Part shown: piece by piece, positions 1 through 9,350 of the stretch
Layout: every line of letters begins with the position of its first letter
How positions within the stretch are numbered: the first letter of the stretch is position 1
Source: Prochlorococcus sp. AG-402-B19
GTDB lineage: Bacteria > Cyanobacteriota > Cyanobacteriia > PCC-6307 > Cyanobiaceae
Reading direction: 5' to 3'
DNA length: 64,000 nucleotides
Assembly (NCBI GenBank): GCA_003279615.1
Contig: QCHM01000002.1
Span: forward strand, 1 to 64,000
The notes under the pieces: model-generated
Databases searched by the model: none
Seen by the model: the letters and a program-made list of their open reading frames with translations, nothing else
Told to the model about the DNA's origin: nothing
Made by a program: the position numbers and the translations under genes

Positions 1-313
1 TGGCTTGCTCAATCTTTTCTAAATAAAGTTTGATTTTAAGATTATTTTTTATAAGTATATTTTCTAATTGATCGAGATTGACTTTTTGAAAAGTTGTGAT
101 CAATACCTCATTAGTTTTTGAAGGAAGAGAAAGATCTTCAGGCCAATTTAATTGATATAAAATTTCCTGTTTCTTTTGAATTTGATTTGAATTCAATTCT
201 CCAGGTATTCTTTTATTTGAAGTTGTTTTTGGCCAGCTTTGTGCCCATGAAGGATTTAGCCCAGATATAAATAATCCTGCAATAATTATGAAACTTCTCT
301 TCACTTTCCTCAT
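1..313 (-). CDS. N-terminal part of a TolC-like outer membrane efflux protein, truncated by the window edge
   Basis: My translation from ATG at 313: MRKVKRSFIIIAGLFISGLNPSWAQSWPKTTSNK...VNLDQLENILIKNNLKIKLYLEKIEQA. Signal peptide followed by a TolC-style 'LDQLENILIKNN' start. Open to window edge. Confidence 0.6.
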   Translation of the reverse strand, partial: MRKVKRSFIIIAGLFISGLNPSWAQSWPKTTSNKRIPGELNSNQIQKKQEILYQLNWPEDLSLPSKTNEVLITTFQKVNLDQLENILIKNNLKIKLYLEKIEQA

Positions 314-349
314 ACTTATAAGAAAATTGATGGGGATTTAGTAAAGCGA

Positions 350-1699
350 TTATGCTTCACCAAGTGCTTTTTTCACAATGTCTTGAGCGTCGTGAACTAT
401 CTTTATTGATACGTTAAGGGATAAAGATAGCTCTTCGAGAGTCATGTCATCGAGAAAGATTTTTTCTCCTTGCCTTAGCATCACAGATGGAAGAAGGAGC
501 TCATCTCCCAAGTCTTTTCCTGTAAGACCTTCTATAAGGTCTTGTCCAGTAAGTAGACCAGTAACTATTTGCTCTTGTCCCCAATAAGGACTTGGAATCC
601 CATATAGATGAAGTGTGAAATTATTAATTCTATTTAATCTTTTTTGAGGCTTAATTAATTCATTCTCAACAAGTTTGCCAACAACCCAGCTGCATGTTCT
701 TTGTTGAGTGATTTTCTGAGGAAGATTTATTGTGGCTTTATCCATTGCTTTAAGAAAACTGCGTATACTTCCCACTCCATTTTCTTTCTGAGGTAAATCT
801 TCATAGGAACTTAACGATGGCAATGGTTTTTGCGCTATTAAATACCATTCATCAGATAACCAGGCGAACCGAGAGCCAGTTAATTTATAAAATTGTTTTT
901 GCATTGGTTCAACTTGATTGATCACTTTTGTTGCACATTGGGAATTGACTGGTATTAGTCCATCATTGCTGGGTCGAAACCTTGTTAAACCAACTGGCAC
1001 AATTGCTGCTGAAAGGACTACTGGGAAATCTCCCTGGGCAAAACCAAATAGATCATTAATGGTTTTTTCTAAAGCTTTTCCATCATTTATTTCAGGACAA
1101 ACAACAATTTGAGCATGAATTTGTATTCTCTTTTGTGAGAACCAATTTAATTGCTTTAAAAGATTAATAGCATTAGGGTTCTTTAGTAATTGGGACCTTA
1201 AAGAAGGATCTGTTGCATGAACAGATACAAAGAGCGGAGTCAGCCTTTGCTGATCAATTCTTAGCCAATCTTGTTCTGAAAGGTTGGTAAGTGTTAAGTA
1301 AGAACCATATAAAAAACTTAATCTGTAGTCGTCATCTTTTAGATATAAGCTTTTTCTTTTCCCTGAGGGCTGTTGGTCAATAAAGCAAAATGGACACTGA
1401 TTATTACATTGTTTTAATCCATTAAATAAAGCTTCAGTAAAAGCAATTCCTAATTCATCATCATGTTCTTTTTCAATTTCAATTTTATGTGTTTTACCTT
1501 GTGCATCTAATATTTTTAGTTGAATGTTCTCTTCAGCTATAAGAAATTTGTAATCAATAAGATCTCTTGGTTTTACGCCATTAATGCTAATTAGTTGATC
1601 TCCAACTTCAAATCCAATTTCTTCCCCTATTGAACCAGTCTCAACAGATGCAACTACGGCAGGCTTAATTTGGTTTTGATTTATTTTTATTGTCCCCAT
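350..1699 (-). CDS. DUF512 / PDZ-containing FeS protein (cyanobacterial TIGR03279-type)
   Basis: N-terminal PDZ-like segment and CNNQCPFCFIDQ cysteine motif, typical of DUF512 proteins. Confidence 0.85.
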   Translation of the reverse strand: MGTIKINQNQIKPAVVASVETGSIGEEIGFEVGDQLISINGVKPRDLIDYKFLIAEENIQLKILDAQGKTHKIEIEKEHDDELGIAFTEALFNGLKQCNNQCPFCFIDQQPSGKRKSLYLKDDDYRLSFLYGSYLTLTNLSEQDWLRIDQQRLTPLFVSVHATDPSLRSQLLKNPNAINLLKQLNWFSQKRIQIHAQIVVCPEINDGKALEKTINDLFGFAQGDFPVVLSAAIVPVGLTRFRPSNDGLIPVNSQCATKVINQVEPMQKQFYKLTGSRFAWLSDEWYLIAQKPLPSLSSYEDLPQKENGVGSIRSFLKAMDKATINLPQKITQQRTCSWVVGKLVENELIKPQKRLNRINNFTLHLYGIPSPYWGQEQIVTGLLTGQDLIEGLTGKDLGDELLLPSVMLRQGEKIFLDDMTLEELSLSLNVSIKIVHDAQDIVKKALGEA

Positions 1700-2106
1700 T
1701 TCTGCTCCTACGCTAGAAAAAGATTTTTATAATTTTTGAATGGGTTGAAAAATTAAGATGAAATTTAAATTAATTACTTTCAAATATAAGTAAATTTTCA
1801 ACAAAAAGCACTTTAGAAGCTTTTTTAATGAACTCTTTTGATAATGATTAAAAAACTGAATCGAGGAAGACATTGCAATTATTGATGCATTGAAGTTTTT
1901 AACAATTCTTTCTTTTAACTTTCTTATTTGTATTCTGAAGACATTTTGGTTTGGGTATCGACTTGAATGTAAATTCATAGAAGGGTGAGCTGAAAACCAA
2001 CTCAGTTTTATTAATTCTGATTTACTCAAACAATCCCAACAATCTCATAAACAACGAAACGTCCTATCTGTCCAGGCCAAGGACATTGCAGTTTTGGTCT
2101 AGTACA

Positions 2107-2745
2107 ATGGTTGTCCTGCCGGTTTTTGTTCAGGCTCCATGGGTTCATGTGTTTCCTTTTTCAGCTTTTTTATTTAGTTTTATAATATTTTTTCTTGGAT
2201 TTTCTTTACTAAAGTTCTCTACTGAGAAATGGTCTTCTGTGGGTTCACTTTTGGTTGGTGTAAGTTGGAGCTGGTTAGGAGGATGTCTTTTTTGGGGATG
2301 GTTAAGGGCTCATCCTGTTTGGCATTTGCCTGTTGAGTCAATAGCTTTACCAATAGCTCTAAGCCTTTTACAGACTCGATGGAAAATCGGAGCAAGTTTT
2401 TATTTAGCATCGTTATTAGGAACAGCTTTTACGGATCTGATGATTGTTTTAACAGGAGTAATGAAATCTTGGCCTGAAGTGGTTGAAGCGCCTTTCTCAG
2501 AAGCCTCTAAAATGTTGAGCTTGACTGCAGAACAATTATTTGAACCATTGTCTTTAATAGCCATTTTTATTGCGGCTCTTTTAATACTTTGGATTGCGAA
2601 TTGGATGAATCAAAAATCAAAAAGTGAGCCTTTATCTTGTGATGCTTGGCTTGTTTCGAGTGCAGCTTTGACAACTACCTTATGGGTAGATGGTTTATTT
2701 TTTGCGACTACCTTAATTCAGCCTCAATTAAGTGGTTTGATTTAA
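2107..2745 (+). CDS. DUF3120 family membrane protein
   Basis: Multi-TM ORF beginning MVVLPVFVQAPWVHVFP; the ATG at 2107 is a more plausible start than 2086. Confidence 0.7.
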   Translation: MVVLPVFVQAPWVHVFPFSAFLFSFIIFFLGFSLLKFSTEKWSSVGSLLVGVSWSWLGGCLFWGWLRAHPVWHLPVESIALPIALSLLQTRWKIGASFYLASLLGTAFTDLMIVLTGVMKSWPEVVEAPFSEASKMLSLTAEQLFEPLSLIAIFIAALLILWIANWMNQKSKSEPLSCDAWLVSSAALTTTLWVDGLFFATTLIQPQLSGLI

Positions 2746-2757
2746 AACCCATATTTC

Positions 2758-4437
2758 ATGGACTTAAACACTGGATCTAAAAAAAATGATATTTACTCAA
2801 GAAATTGGGATGTAGTTGTTGTCGGAGCAGGAGCTGCAGGTTTGATGACTTCTCTTGAATTACCATCAAGCCTGAATATTCTGCTATTAAATCGTAATAC
2901 GAGTAAGCGTTCTTCCAGCAGATGGGCGCAAGGGGGAATCGCTGCTGTTACTCGAATTGAAGATAGTGAAGATATCCATGCACTTGACACTATTAAAGCT
3001 GGCGCAGGACTGTGTGATCCTGAAACGGTTGAGATGTTTGTTGAGAATGCTCCGCGATTAGTCGATAGACTTTTAAAACTAGGAATGGACTTTGATAGAA
3101 CATCTGGGAATTTATCTACAACACTTGAGGCTGCCCACACTTATAGAAGAGTGCTACATGTTAAAGATAGAACGGGAAAGGCATTGGTTGATGTTCTTAA
3201 TGAGCAGGTGGATCGAAGAGATAATGTGCTTCATCGAAGAGGTATAAGAGTTACTCAGATTTGGGTTCAACAAGGAATATGCTTAGGGGTGCAGGTTCTA
3301 GATGGACCATCTTTACGCTGGATAAAAGCAAAGGCAGTTGTTTTGGCTACTGGAGGTGGTGGGCATTTGTTTGCTAATACGACTAATCCAACCCAAGCAG
3401 CTGGTGAGGGTATTGCTCTTGCTTGGAGGTCTGGGGCTGTAATAGAAGATCTTGAGTTTTTTCAGTTTCATCCAACTGCTCTGAAATTAAATGGTGCACC
3501 TTCTTTTTTGATTTCTGAAGCTTTAAGGGGAGAGGGTGCAGTTTTACTGGATTCACTTGGAGAAAGTCCTGTAGATCATCTTGAAGGAAAGGATCTTGCA
3601 TCTAGAGATCAAGTAAGCCGAGCATTATTTAAAGCAATGCAGAAGCAAAATATTGATCACATAGGTCTTGATATCAAGTCTATGTCTGTTGAGGATGTGG
3701 AGGCACGTTTCCCGTCAATTTTTCAAAGGTGTAGAGAACTTGGGTTAGAACCTTTAAAGGAAGTTATTCCTGTAGCTCCATCTGCCCATTATTGGATGGG
3801 TGGTGTCCATACAAATTTGAAGGCTCAAACAAATATCAAAGGGCTTTTTGCAATAGGTGAAGTTGCATGTACGGGACTACATGGTGCCAATAGACTTGCA
3901 AGTAATTCATTAATGGAATGTTTAGTTTTTGCTCATCAAATGAGGAATATTGAATTAAATGATTTTAAAACTGAAAATATATCAAGTAGTAATTCACATT
4001 TTCAAAAAGTAAATCTTCGCTTTTCAAAAGAACAAGGCACTGATTATTTAACAAAAGAAATCCAACAGCTTAGACAATTATGCTGGAGTGAGGCTGGCGT
4101 TGATCGATCGCAAAAAGGAATGGAATCTGCTCTCGTTAAGGTTCAAAGAGATTATGCAAATCTCCTAAATGAGCCCTTGTTAAATTTGGTTTTTTCTCAG
4201 TCAAAAGATGGAATTAGGGAATTTGATGAAATTGCCAGGAGAGATCTTAACTTGCTTCTAGATTTGAGTAATCGACAAATGGCAAGTTCTCTTATGTTGG
4301 AGGCTTGCTTGTTTCGTAAAGAGAGTAGAGGAGGTCACTTTAGAGATGACTTTCCCACTTCAGTTCCTTTTTGGAAATGTCATACTCGTCAAGTAAAAGG
4401 GAAAGATATTCATACAAGACCTGTAGGCGATGGATGA
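2758..4437 (+). CDS. nadB: L-aspartate oxidase
   Basis: FAD-binding VVVGAGAAGLMTSLE, SSRWAQGGIAAV, HGANRLASNSLMECLVF. Confidence 0.95.
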   Translation: MDLNTGSKKNDIYSRNWDVVVVGAGAAGLMTSLELPSSLNILLLNRNTSKRSSSRWAQGGIAAVTRIEDSEDIHALDTIKAGAGLCDPETVEMFVENAPRLVDRLLKLGMDFDRTSGNLSTTLEAAHTYRRVLHVKDRTGKALVDVLNEQVDRRDNVLHRRGIRVTQIWVQQGICLGVQVLDGPSLRWIKAKAVVLATGGGGHLFANTTNPTQAAGEGIALAWRSGAVIEDLEFFQFHPTALKLNGAPSFLISEALRGEGAVLLDSLGESPVDHLEGKDLASRDQVSRALFKAMQKQNIDHIGLDIKSMSVEDVEARFPSIFQRCRELGLEPLKEVIPVAPSAHYWMGGVHTNLKAQTNIKGLFAIGEVACTGLHGANRLASNSLMECLVFAHQMRNIELNDFKTENISSSNSHFQKVNLRFSKEQGTDYLTKEIQQLRQLCWSEAGVDRSQKGMESALVKVQRDYANLLNEPLLNLVFSQSKDGIREFDEIARRDLNLLLDLSNRQMASSLMLEACLFRKESRGGHFRDDFPTSVPFWKCHTRQVKGKDIHTRPVGDG

Positions 4438-4444
4438 GGGTTGT

Positions 4445-5386
4445 TTAAAAACCTTTAGTATTTTTGTAATTACTAAGTTCTGCTAATTCTTTTAGACTTT
4501 TAACTCCTGAATTAATCGAGCCATTAATTTCCCAAGAGGGAAAACCTGTTATCCCTTTTGCTTCGCAAAGGGCTCTCTTATTATTGAAGCCATCACTTGC
4601 GCATTCCACTAAATTTAATTTTTCTGAAGCTTCTTTTCCAAACATTTCTTTTTGATCATGACAATGGGGACACCAATAGGCGTTATACATTACTGCTCCT
4701 TCTTTTGTAAGATGTTCAGCTAATTTTATTTTTTCAGGCGAACTTATAGTGATTACGGCAGGCGGCATTCCTTGCAGATTATTTGATATTTCCTTGGTAG
4801 ATGGATCGACTGATGAGGACCATATAAATCCAGCCAATAGAACAGCTACTGACATAAGAAACCCTCTAAAAAATAATTGTCCATAATCGTCCCAATTGCC
4901 TCCAAAGATATTTAATAATAGAAGTAAAAGCGATATGAGACTAGAAAGAAAACAAAAGAAACAGAATGCTTGAATTTTAAATATCATTAAATATATTAGA
5001 ATTAAGCTAAAAAAGAAACTCGATGTTGATATATAAAATGCTCCCCACCATGTAAAATTTGAAATATTATTTTTTTGTTTCTTGATAGTAGGTATTAATG
5101 GTAAAATAGCCATTAATAAGATTGATAAATAACTGATTAGCCCTATTAATGATAATGGAATAGAAAAATTATTTGCTTGAAAGATATTTCCCCAATTGCT
5201 ATTCAGTACTTTGTCGCAACCTGTCAATCCACCAGGGCAACCAAGCTCACCTATTAAGCCCCATTTACTAAGTGTGATTTTTGCTGTATAGATTGCACCA
5301 ATAGTTGATAAAATAGCCATTGCGACTCTGGCCCATTTAGAGCCCAGATCTTGGCGACGGCGACTTGTTAGCCTTGAAGCTCCCAT
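4445..5386 (-). CDS. VKOR family protein with C-terminal thioredoxin-like domain
   Basis: Multi-TM VKOR core (GCDKVLNSNWG) and thioredoxin-like YWCPHCHDQKEMF. Confidence 0.88.
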   Translation of the reverse strand: MGASRLTSRRRQDLGSKWARVAMAILSTIGAIYTAKITLSKWGLIGELGCPGGLTGCDKVLNSNWGNIFQANNFSIPLSLIGLISYLSILLMAILPLIPTIKKQKNNISNFTWWGAFYISTSSFFFSLILIYLMIFKIQAFCFFCFLSSLISLLLLLLNIFGGNWDDYGQLFFRGFLMSVAVLLAGFIWSSSVDPSTKEISNNLQGMPPAVITISSPEKIKLAEHLTKEGAVMYNAYWCPHCHDQKEMFGKEASEKLNLVECASDGFNNKRALCEAKGITGFPSWEINGSINSGVKSLKELAELSNYKNTKGF

Positions 5387-5550
5387 TGCTTTAAAAAACT
5401 ATCAACCAATTGTATGTTTACAATTCTAATAAAAATTCTTCCACAGTTAGCATATCTTCAATCAATTTCAAGGTTCTTTTTCCAAAGCCCTTTCTTTTTC
5501 AATAGTGCTTAACTATCACATGCATTCAATAAAAATTAGTATTTATTTGT

Positions 5551-5643
5551 TTAAATTAATTTAATTGCTTTAAGGGTTTTTTGAATCAAGAATGCTGCAG
5601 CCAGGCCAGCACTAACAAAAACTAAGTAAAAAAGAATTCCCAT
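5551..5643 (-). CDS. petL: 30-aa single-TM peptide, probable cytochrome b6-f subunit PetL
   Basis: Translated by hand: MGILFYLVFVSAGLAAAFLIQKTLKAIKLI*. Size, single TM and the ...L.(A/S)IKLI C-terminus fit PetL. Absent from the ORF track. Confidence 0.65.
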   Translation of the reverse strand: MGILFYLVFVSAGLAAAFLIQKTLKAIKLI

Positions 5644-5706
5644 TTGGTTTGAATCTCTGAACTAATAATAGAACATATAGTGCTTGATTATTCGAGTGTA
5701 TTAATT

Positions 5707-6108
5707 TTAATCTTGTATGTATTGTTTACCGGTTCTCAAGCATTCTTCAGCTCTCTGCAATTCTCGACCAATGTAAATGGCGTGATCTAAGCGACTGATA
5801 GGGTATTGACCATTACCCTCAGAGATCTGAATACCGACCTCCTTAGCACTCTTACCTCTGTAAATATTGCTTGGTTGATTTAATCTTTTTGTTTTGCAAC
5901 CTATTAATTTACCAGACTCAGGATCAACGGCGCGACCTTGCTTGTCGATATTATTTAAATAATGTTCAAGTATCAACTCATTCGTTAAATGTTCAATTTT
6001 AATTAAGAAATAACCTTTTGGATCAAGCTCGATTTGACGTTTGGATAATTTTTCATCTAGAAGTTGTATTGATTGAATTAAGTCTTCTTGAAGATCTAGA
6101 TTTTCCAT
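5707..6108 (-). CDS. DUF4346-like cyanobacterial conserved protein
   Basis: DPKGYFLIKI...DPESGKLIGC...RLDHAIYIGRELQRAEECL. Confidence 0.65.
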   Translation of the reverse strand: MENLDLQEDLIQSIQLLDEKLSKRQIELDPKGYFLIKIEHLTNELILEHYLNNIDKQGRAVDPESGKLIGCKTKRLNQPSNIYRGKSAKEVGIQISEGNGQYPISRLDHAIYIGRELQRAEECLRTGKQYIQD

Positions 6109-6192
6109 TTCTTTAATTTACAAATTAAACAGAAGATATACAAGTTTCATATTATGGCTTCATTAAATTTATAGATAATTCCTTCATAACAT

Positions 6193-6459
6193 TTATCCAG
6201 ATATAAAGCTTTTTAAGATTAAAAATATAAGTAAATTTACAAAGATAAAAGATAAATAAACTATTCCTGGATTTTTTAGGCCTGCTGGTGCTGTTAGCTC
6301 ATAGCCAAATAAAGTAATAACCCCTTGAGTTCCTTTATCTTTGTAGCTAAAAATGCCTTGCGCATAAAAAGGTTTTTCGTCATTAGAGTCAACATCATTT
6401 TTATCGCTAGACACAGATTCATCTTTCTTGGGGAAATCTTGTAAATTGTCTTCTGTCAT
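6193..6459 (-). CDS. Hypothetical protein with acidic N-terminus and one C-terminal TM helix
   Basis: ORF of 88 aa; GIVYLSFIFVNLLIFLILKSFI TM segment. Confidence 0.65.
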   Translation of the reverse strand: MTEDNLQDFPKKDESVSSDKNDVDSNDEKPFYAQGIFSYKDKGTQGVITLFGYELTAPAGLKNPGIVYLSFIFVNLLIFLILKSFISG

Positions 6460-6489
6460 CTTGATTAGTTTTTTCTTTTTCTGAAGTTA

Positions 6490-7671
6490 CTATGTATTTG
6501 ATAGTTTTGGCTCTTCAAACTTAAAAGGTACTTCATTATTTGTAGCGTTTATTTGATCAAGCATTAATTGATTTGCTTTTGGTAGCCATTCTCTAATTAA
6601 TGAGTCCATAGGTAAGTTGTACCATCTATGAAGACTTGCATTAGGTTTAGCAATAAAACCTCTTCGTTTTTTGTGACGCCCGCCCGCTCCAGGATCAAAA
6701 TATTTTATTTTATTTGCTATTGCCCACTCAATCGGGCAGTAATAACAAGCTTCAAAATGTAAATTATCTATATTTTTTTCTGAACCCCAATATCTACCCC
6801 AAAGCATATTTTCGTTTTTTACGCATAATGACATTCCAATTGTTTTATCATTTCTTTCTTCTTTTGCATCGAATAAAATAATATTTTCTTTGAGTTCTGT
6901 TGATGTAAGTTCAGTAAAAAATGCTTCAGTGAGGTATTTACTTCCCCATACTCCCCATCTTGAACAATGAAGCTCATAAAAATAATGCATTTTTTTTAAA
7001 TCTATTACATTTATTTGAGACCCACTAATAGGTTCAACTTTGATTCCACATCTTTTTATGCTTTCTCTTTCTCTCTTAATATTTCTACGTTGATTGGAAT
7101 TAAATTTTTTTAAAAAATCAGAAAAACTTTTTTCTTCATTTAATTTCAACAAACTTTGCTGGTTGACCCATTTAGAGCAATTTAGAGATTCAGCTATTTT
7201 CATCCATTTAGGATCTACATATAAAAAATTACAACTGAGAATGCCATTTTGTTTGGCAAAACTATCAATTTCAGAGATTAATATTTGTGTGAGATCTATA
7301 TCATTAACTCCTTCTGCAAAAAGAAAGCGATAACCTTCTATTGGGCTTAATGGACTCATTCCTATTAGTTTTGGATAATATTGAAGTCCCATATCTTGAG
7401 CTAATTGAACAAAGGCATTATCAAAAATAAATTCTCCATAACTATGAGATTTCAAATAGAGAGGTGCACATGCAATTAAATCATTTGCACTCCATGCAGA
7501 GAGAAATAATGGTTGCCATCCATATTTAGTACTAACACTTTTTGATCTTTCTAATGCATTTAACCACTCCCACTTATAAAAAGGAGTTGAATTTTCTTTT
7601 AAGAAACTATTCCAAATAATTTTAGGAATTTCTTGGATTGATGTATGCCATTTGATTTTCATATTGTTCAT
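6490..7671 (-). CDS. FemAB-like / DUF482 GNAT-fold acyltransferase
   Basis: FDPGAGGRHKKRRGFIAKPNASLHRW C-terminal motif; internal ATG at 7671 avoids overlap with the upstream gene. Confidence 0.75.
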   Translation of the reverse strand: MNNMKIKWHTSIQEIPKIIWNSFLKENSTPFYKWEWLNALERSKSVSTKYGWQPLFLSAWSANDLIACAPLYLKSHSYGEFIFDNAFVQLAQDMGLQYYPKLIGMSPLSPIEGYRFLFAEGVNDIDLTQILISEIDSFAKQNGILSCNFLYVDPKWMKIAESLNCSKWVNQQSLLKLNEEKSFSDFLKKFNSNQRRNIKRERESIKRCGIKVEPISGSQINVIDLKKMHYFYELHCSRWGVWGSKYLTEAFFTELTSTELKENIILFDAKEERNDKTIGMSLCVKNENMLWGRYWGSEKNIDNLHFEACYYCPIEWAIANKIKYFDPGAGGRHKKRRGFIAKPNASLHRWYNLPMDSLIREWLPKANQLMLDQINATNNEVPFKFEEPKLSNT

Positions 7672-7693
7672 TTTTGTTATACTAAATCTAAAT

Positions 7694-8371
7694 TCAGGAC
7701 AAATTATTTCTAAAATATCTGATAAGTAATTCATTATTACCAAGCTTTCTACTTTCTTTTAGAATCCAGTTATTCTTTCTATTCATGATTGTATTTAAGT
7801 TTCTTAATTTAGATGAAACCCAGCAGTAATCTCCTCCTAAAAGATGAGGCGTAATGGTAATTTGCAACTCATCTATTAGATCCTCTAAAAGAAAAGCTGA
7901 AATAAGATTTGCACCTCCTAGTAATACAATTTTTTCAATACCTTTTTGATATAAATCATCAAGAGAATCACGCCAAGTGATTTTTAAATTGATTTTTTTA
8001 TCGAATCCATTAGGAAGCATAATCTCATTTTTTTTATCTTGCTTTTGGATTAACCATTTTTGAAGAGGTTGTTTGAAAAAAAACCAATTTGCTGGAAAAT
8101 CTATTTGATTGCTGGCTATAAGAGCAATTGGTTGCTCATCCTTGCCTTCTGAAGTTCTTTTTTTTAATAAGCTTTTATTTTTAATGACACAAATTGATTG
8201 ATGATCTCTAAGCGTTTGCCCTCCCATTAAAATACCATCTGACCAAGCAAGTGATTCTTCTAACACTAAACGATCTCCAGACTGCCCTAATTGTGTTTTT
8301 CCTCCTTCTGGATATGCAATACGTCCATCAATACTAGAAGCTAAAACTAATTTAACCCATTTTTTTCTCAA
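7694..8371 (-). CDS. RibD C-terminal-domain reductase (riboflavin/pyrimidine reductase family)
   Basis: VLASSIDGRIAYPEGG, GGANLISAFLLEDLIDELQITITPHLLG; TTG start directly after the preceding stop codon. Confidence 0.85.
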   Translation of the reverse strand: MRKKWVKLVLASSIDGRIAYPEGGKTQLGQSGDRLVLEESLAWSDGILMGGQTLRDHQSICVIKNKSLLKKRTSEGKDEQPIALIASNQIDFPANWFFFKQPLQKWLIQKQDKKNEIMLPNGFDKKINLKITWRDSLDDLYQKGIEKIVLLGGANLISAFLLEDLIDELQITITPHLLGGDYCWVSSKLRNLNTIMNRKNNWILKESRKLGNNELLIRYFRNNLS

Positions 8372-9298
8372 TTATCTCAGCAAACCAACCTGATTCTTTG
8401 AGTCTTTAGTATCGAACTTTGATTCAGGAACGTTTGCATAAACTTCAGCTGCATTATTTGGACTCTCCTGTAGTTTTATCTTGTATAAATTTGCCCCAAT
8501 TGCATTAATTGGATTAGTTAATTTATCTGAAATATGTAATGCAATATTTTCAGCTGTAGGTACACAATTTGCAAAATAAGGAATATCTTTATTTAAAAAG
8601 GTATGATCAAAAGGCTCTACAACTAAATCATTAATTAAACTATTTAATGCAGATAAATCACATATCATTCCGGTTCTAGGGTTGATCTTTCCTTTGACAG
8701 TTATATCTACTAAGTAATTGTGACCATGTCCATTGGGTCGAGCACATTTTCCGAATATTTTTTCGTTTTCGGTTTGAGGTAGGTCTTCTCTAGCTAAACG
8801 ATGAGCAGCTGAAAAGTGTGTTTGAACTGTTAAATAAGCATCCATTGCATTTCCTTGGTAGTCAGCCCAGAGTTTTGGGTTTTCGTAAAGACGAAGAGAT
8901 TTTAGGGGTAAGTGAGATTTAAGGCGCTCCCATATAATACGAACTAAACTTTCAGTTGTGGGAAGGCAACCTTCGGGTTTAGAAAGGTCAAACTCTGGCC
9001 ATGTGTCATTTAAAAAACGAAAGTCTAGCTGACTTGTTACTTCGTTTTTTATTGCATGTTTTACATCTGAAAGGTTTAAAACCATGCCATATTTATTAAG
9101 ATCTCCTTCCATGGTCACGATTAATTCGTAATTATGTCCATGGCCAGGAGCTATTGAGCATGGGCCAAACAAAGCTGAATTATCATCATCAGATAATTCA
9201 GGAAGCCTATAAAGGTGGCTTGCGCTAAAGCAGGCTCGCCTAGTAATTACACAGCTTCTACCCTCTCCGTGAGGGGAATTAGATGTGATTGCTTCCAT
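8372..9298 (-). CDS. Tandem-domain 6-carboxytetrahydropterin / 6-pyruvoyltetrahydropterin synthase family protein
   Basis: Two T-fold repeats: GPCSIAPGHGHNY...PTTESL and GKCARPNGHGHNY...FDHTFLN...PTAENI. Confidence 0.9.
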   Translation of the reverse strand: MEAITSNSPHGEGRSCVITRRACFSASHLYRLPELSDDDNSALFGPCSIAPGHGHNYELIVTMEGDLNKYGMVLNLSDVKHAIKNEVTSQLDFRFLNDTWPEFDLSKPEGCLPTTESLVRIIWERLKSHLPLKSLRLYENPKLWADYQGNAMDAYLTVQTHFSAAHRLAREDLPQTENEKIFGKCARPNGHGHNYLVDITVKGKINPRTGMICDLSALNSLINDLVVEPFDHTFLNKDIPYFANCVPTAENIALHISDKLTNPINAIGANLYKIKLQESPNNAAEVYANVPESKFDTKDSKNQVGLLR

Positions 9299-9350
9299 AA
9301 ATTCTTCACATCAATAAACATCTTAATAACTTTTAGCCACTTCTGTCTTT

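Noticed and set aside
2793-3140. 115-aa antisense ORF within nadB
   Set aside because: Shadow ORF on the opposite strand of a well-supported CDS.
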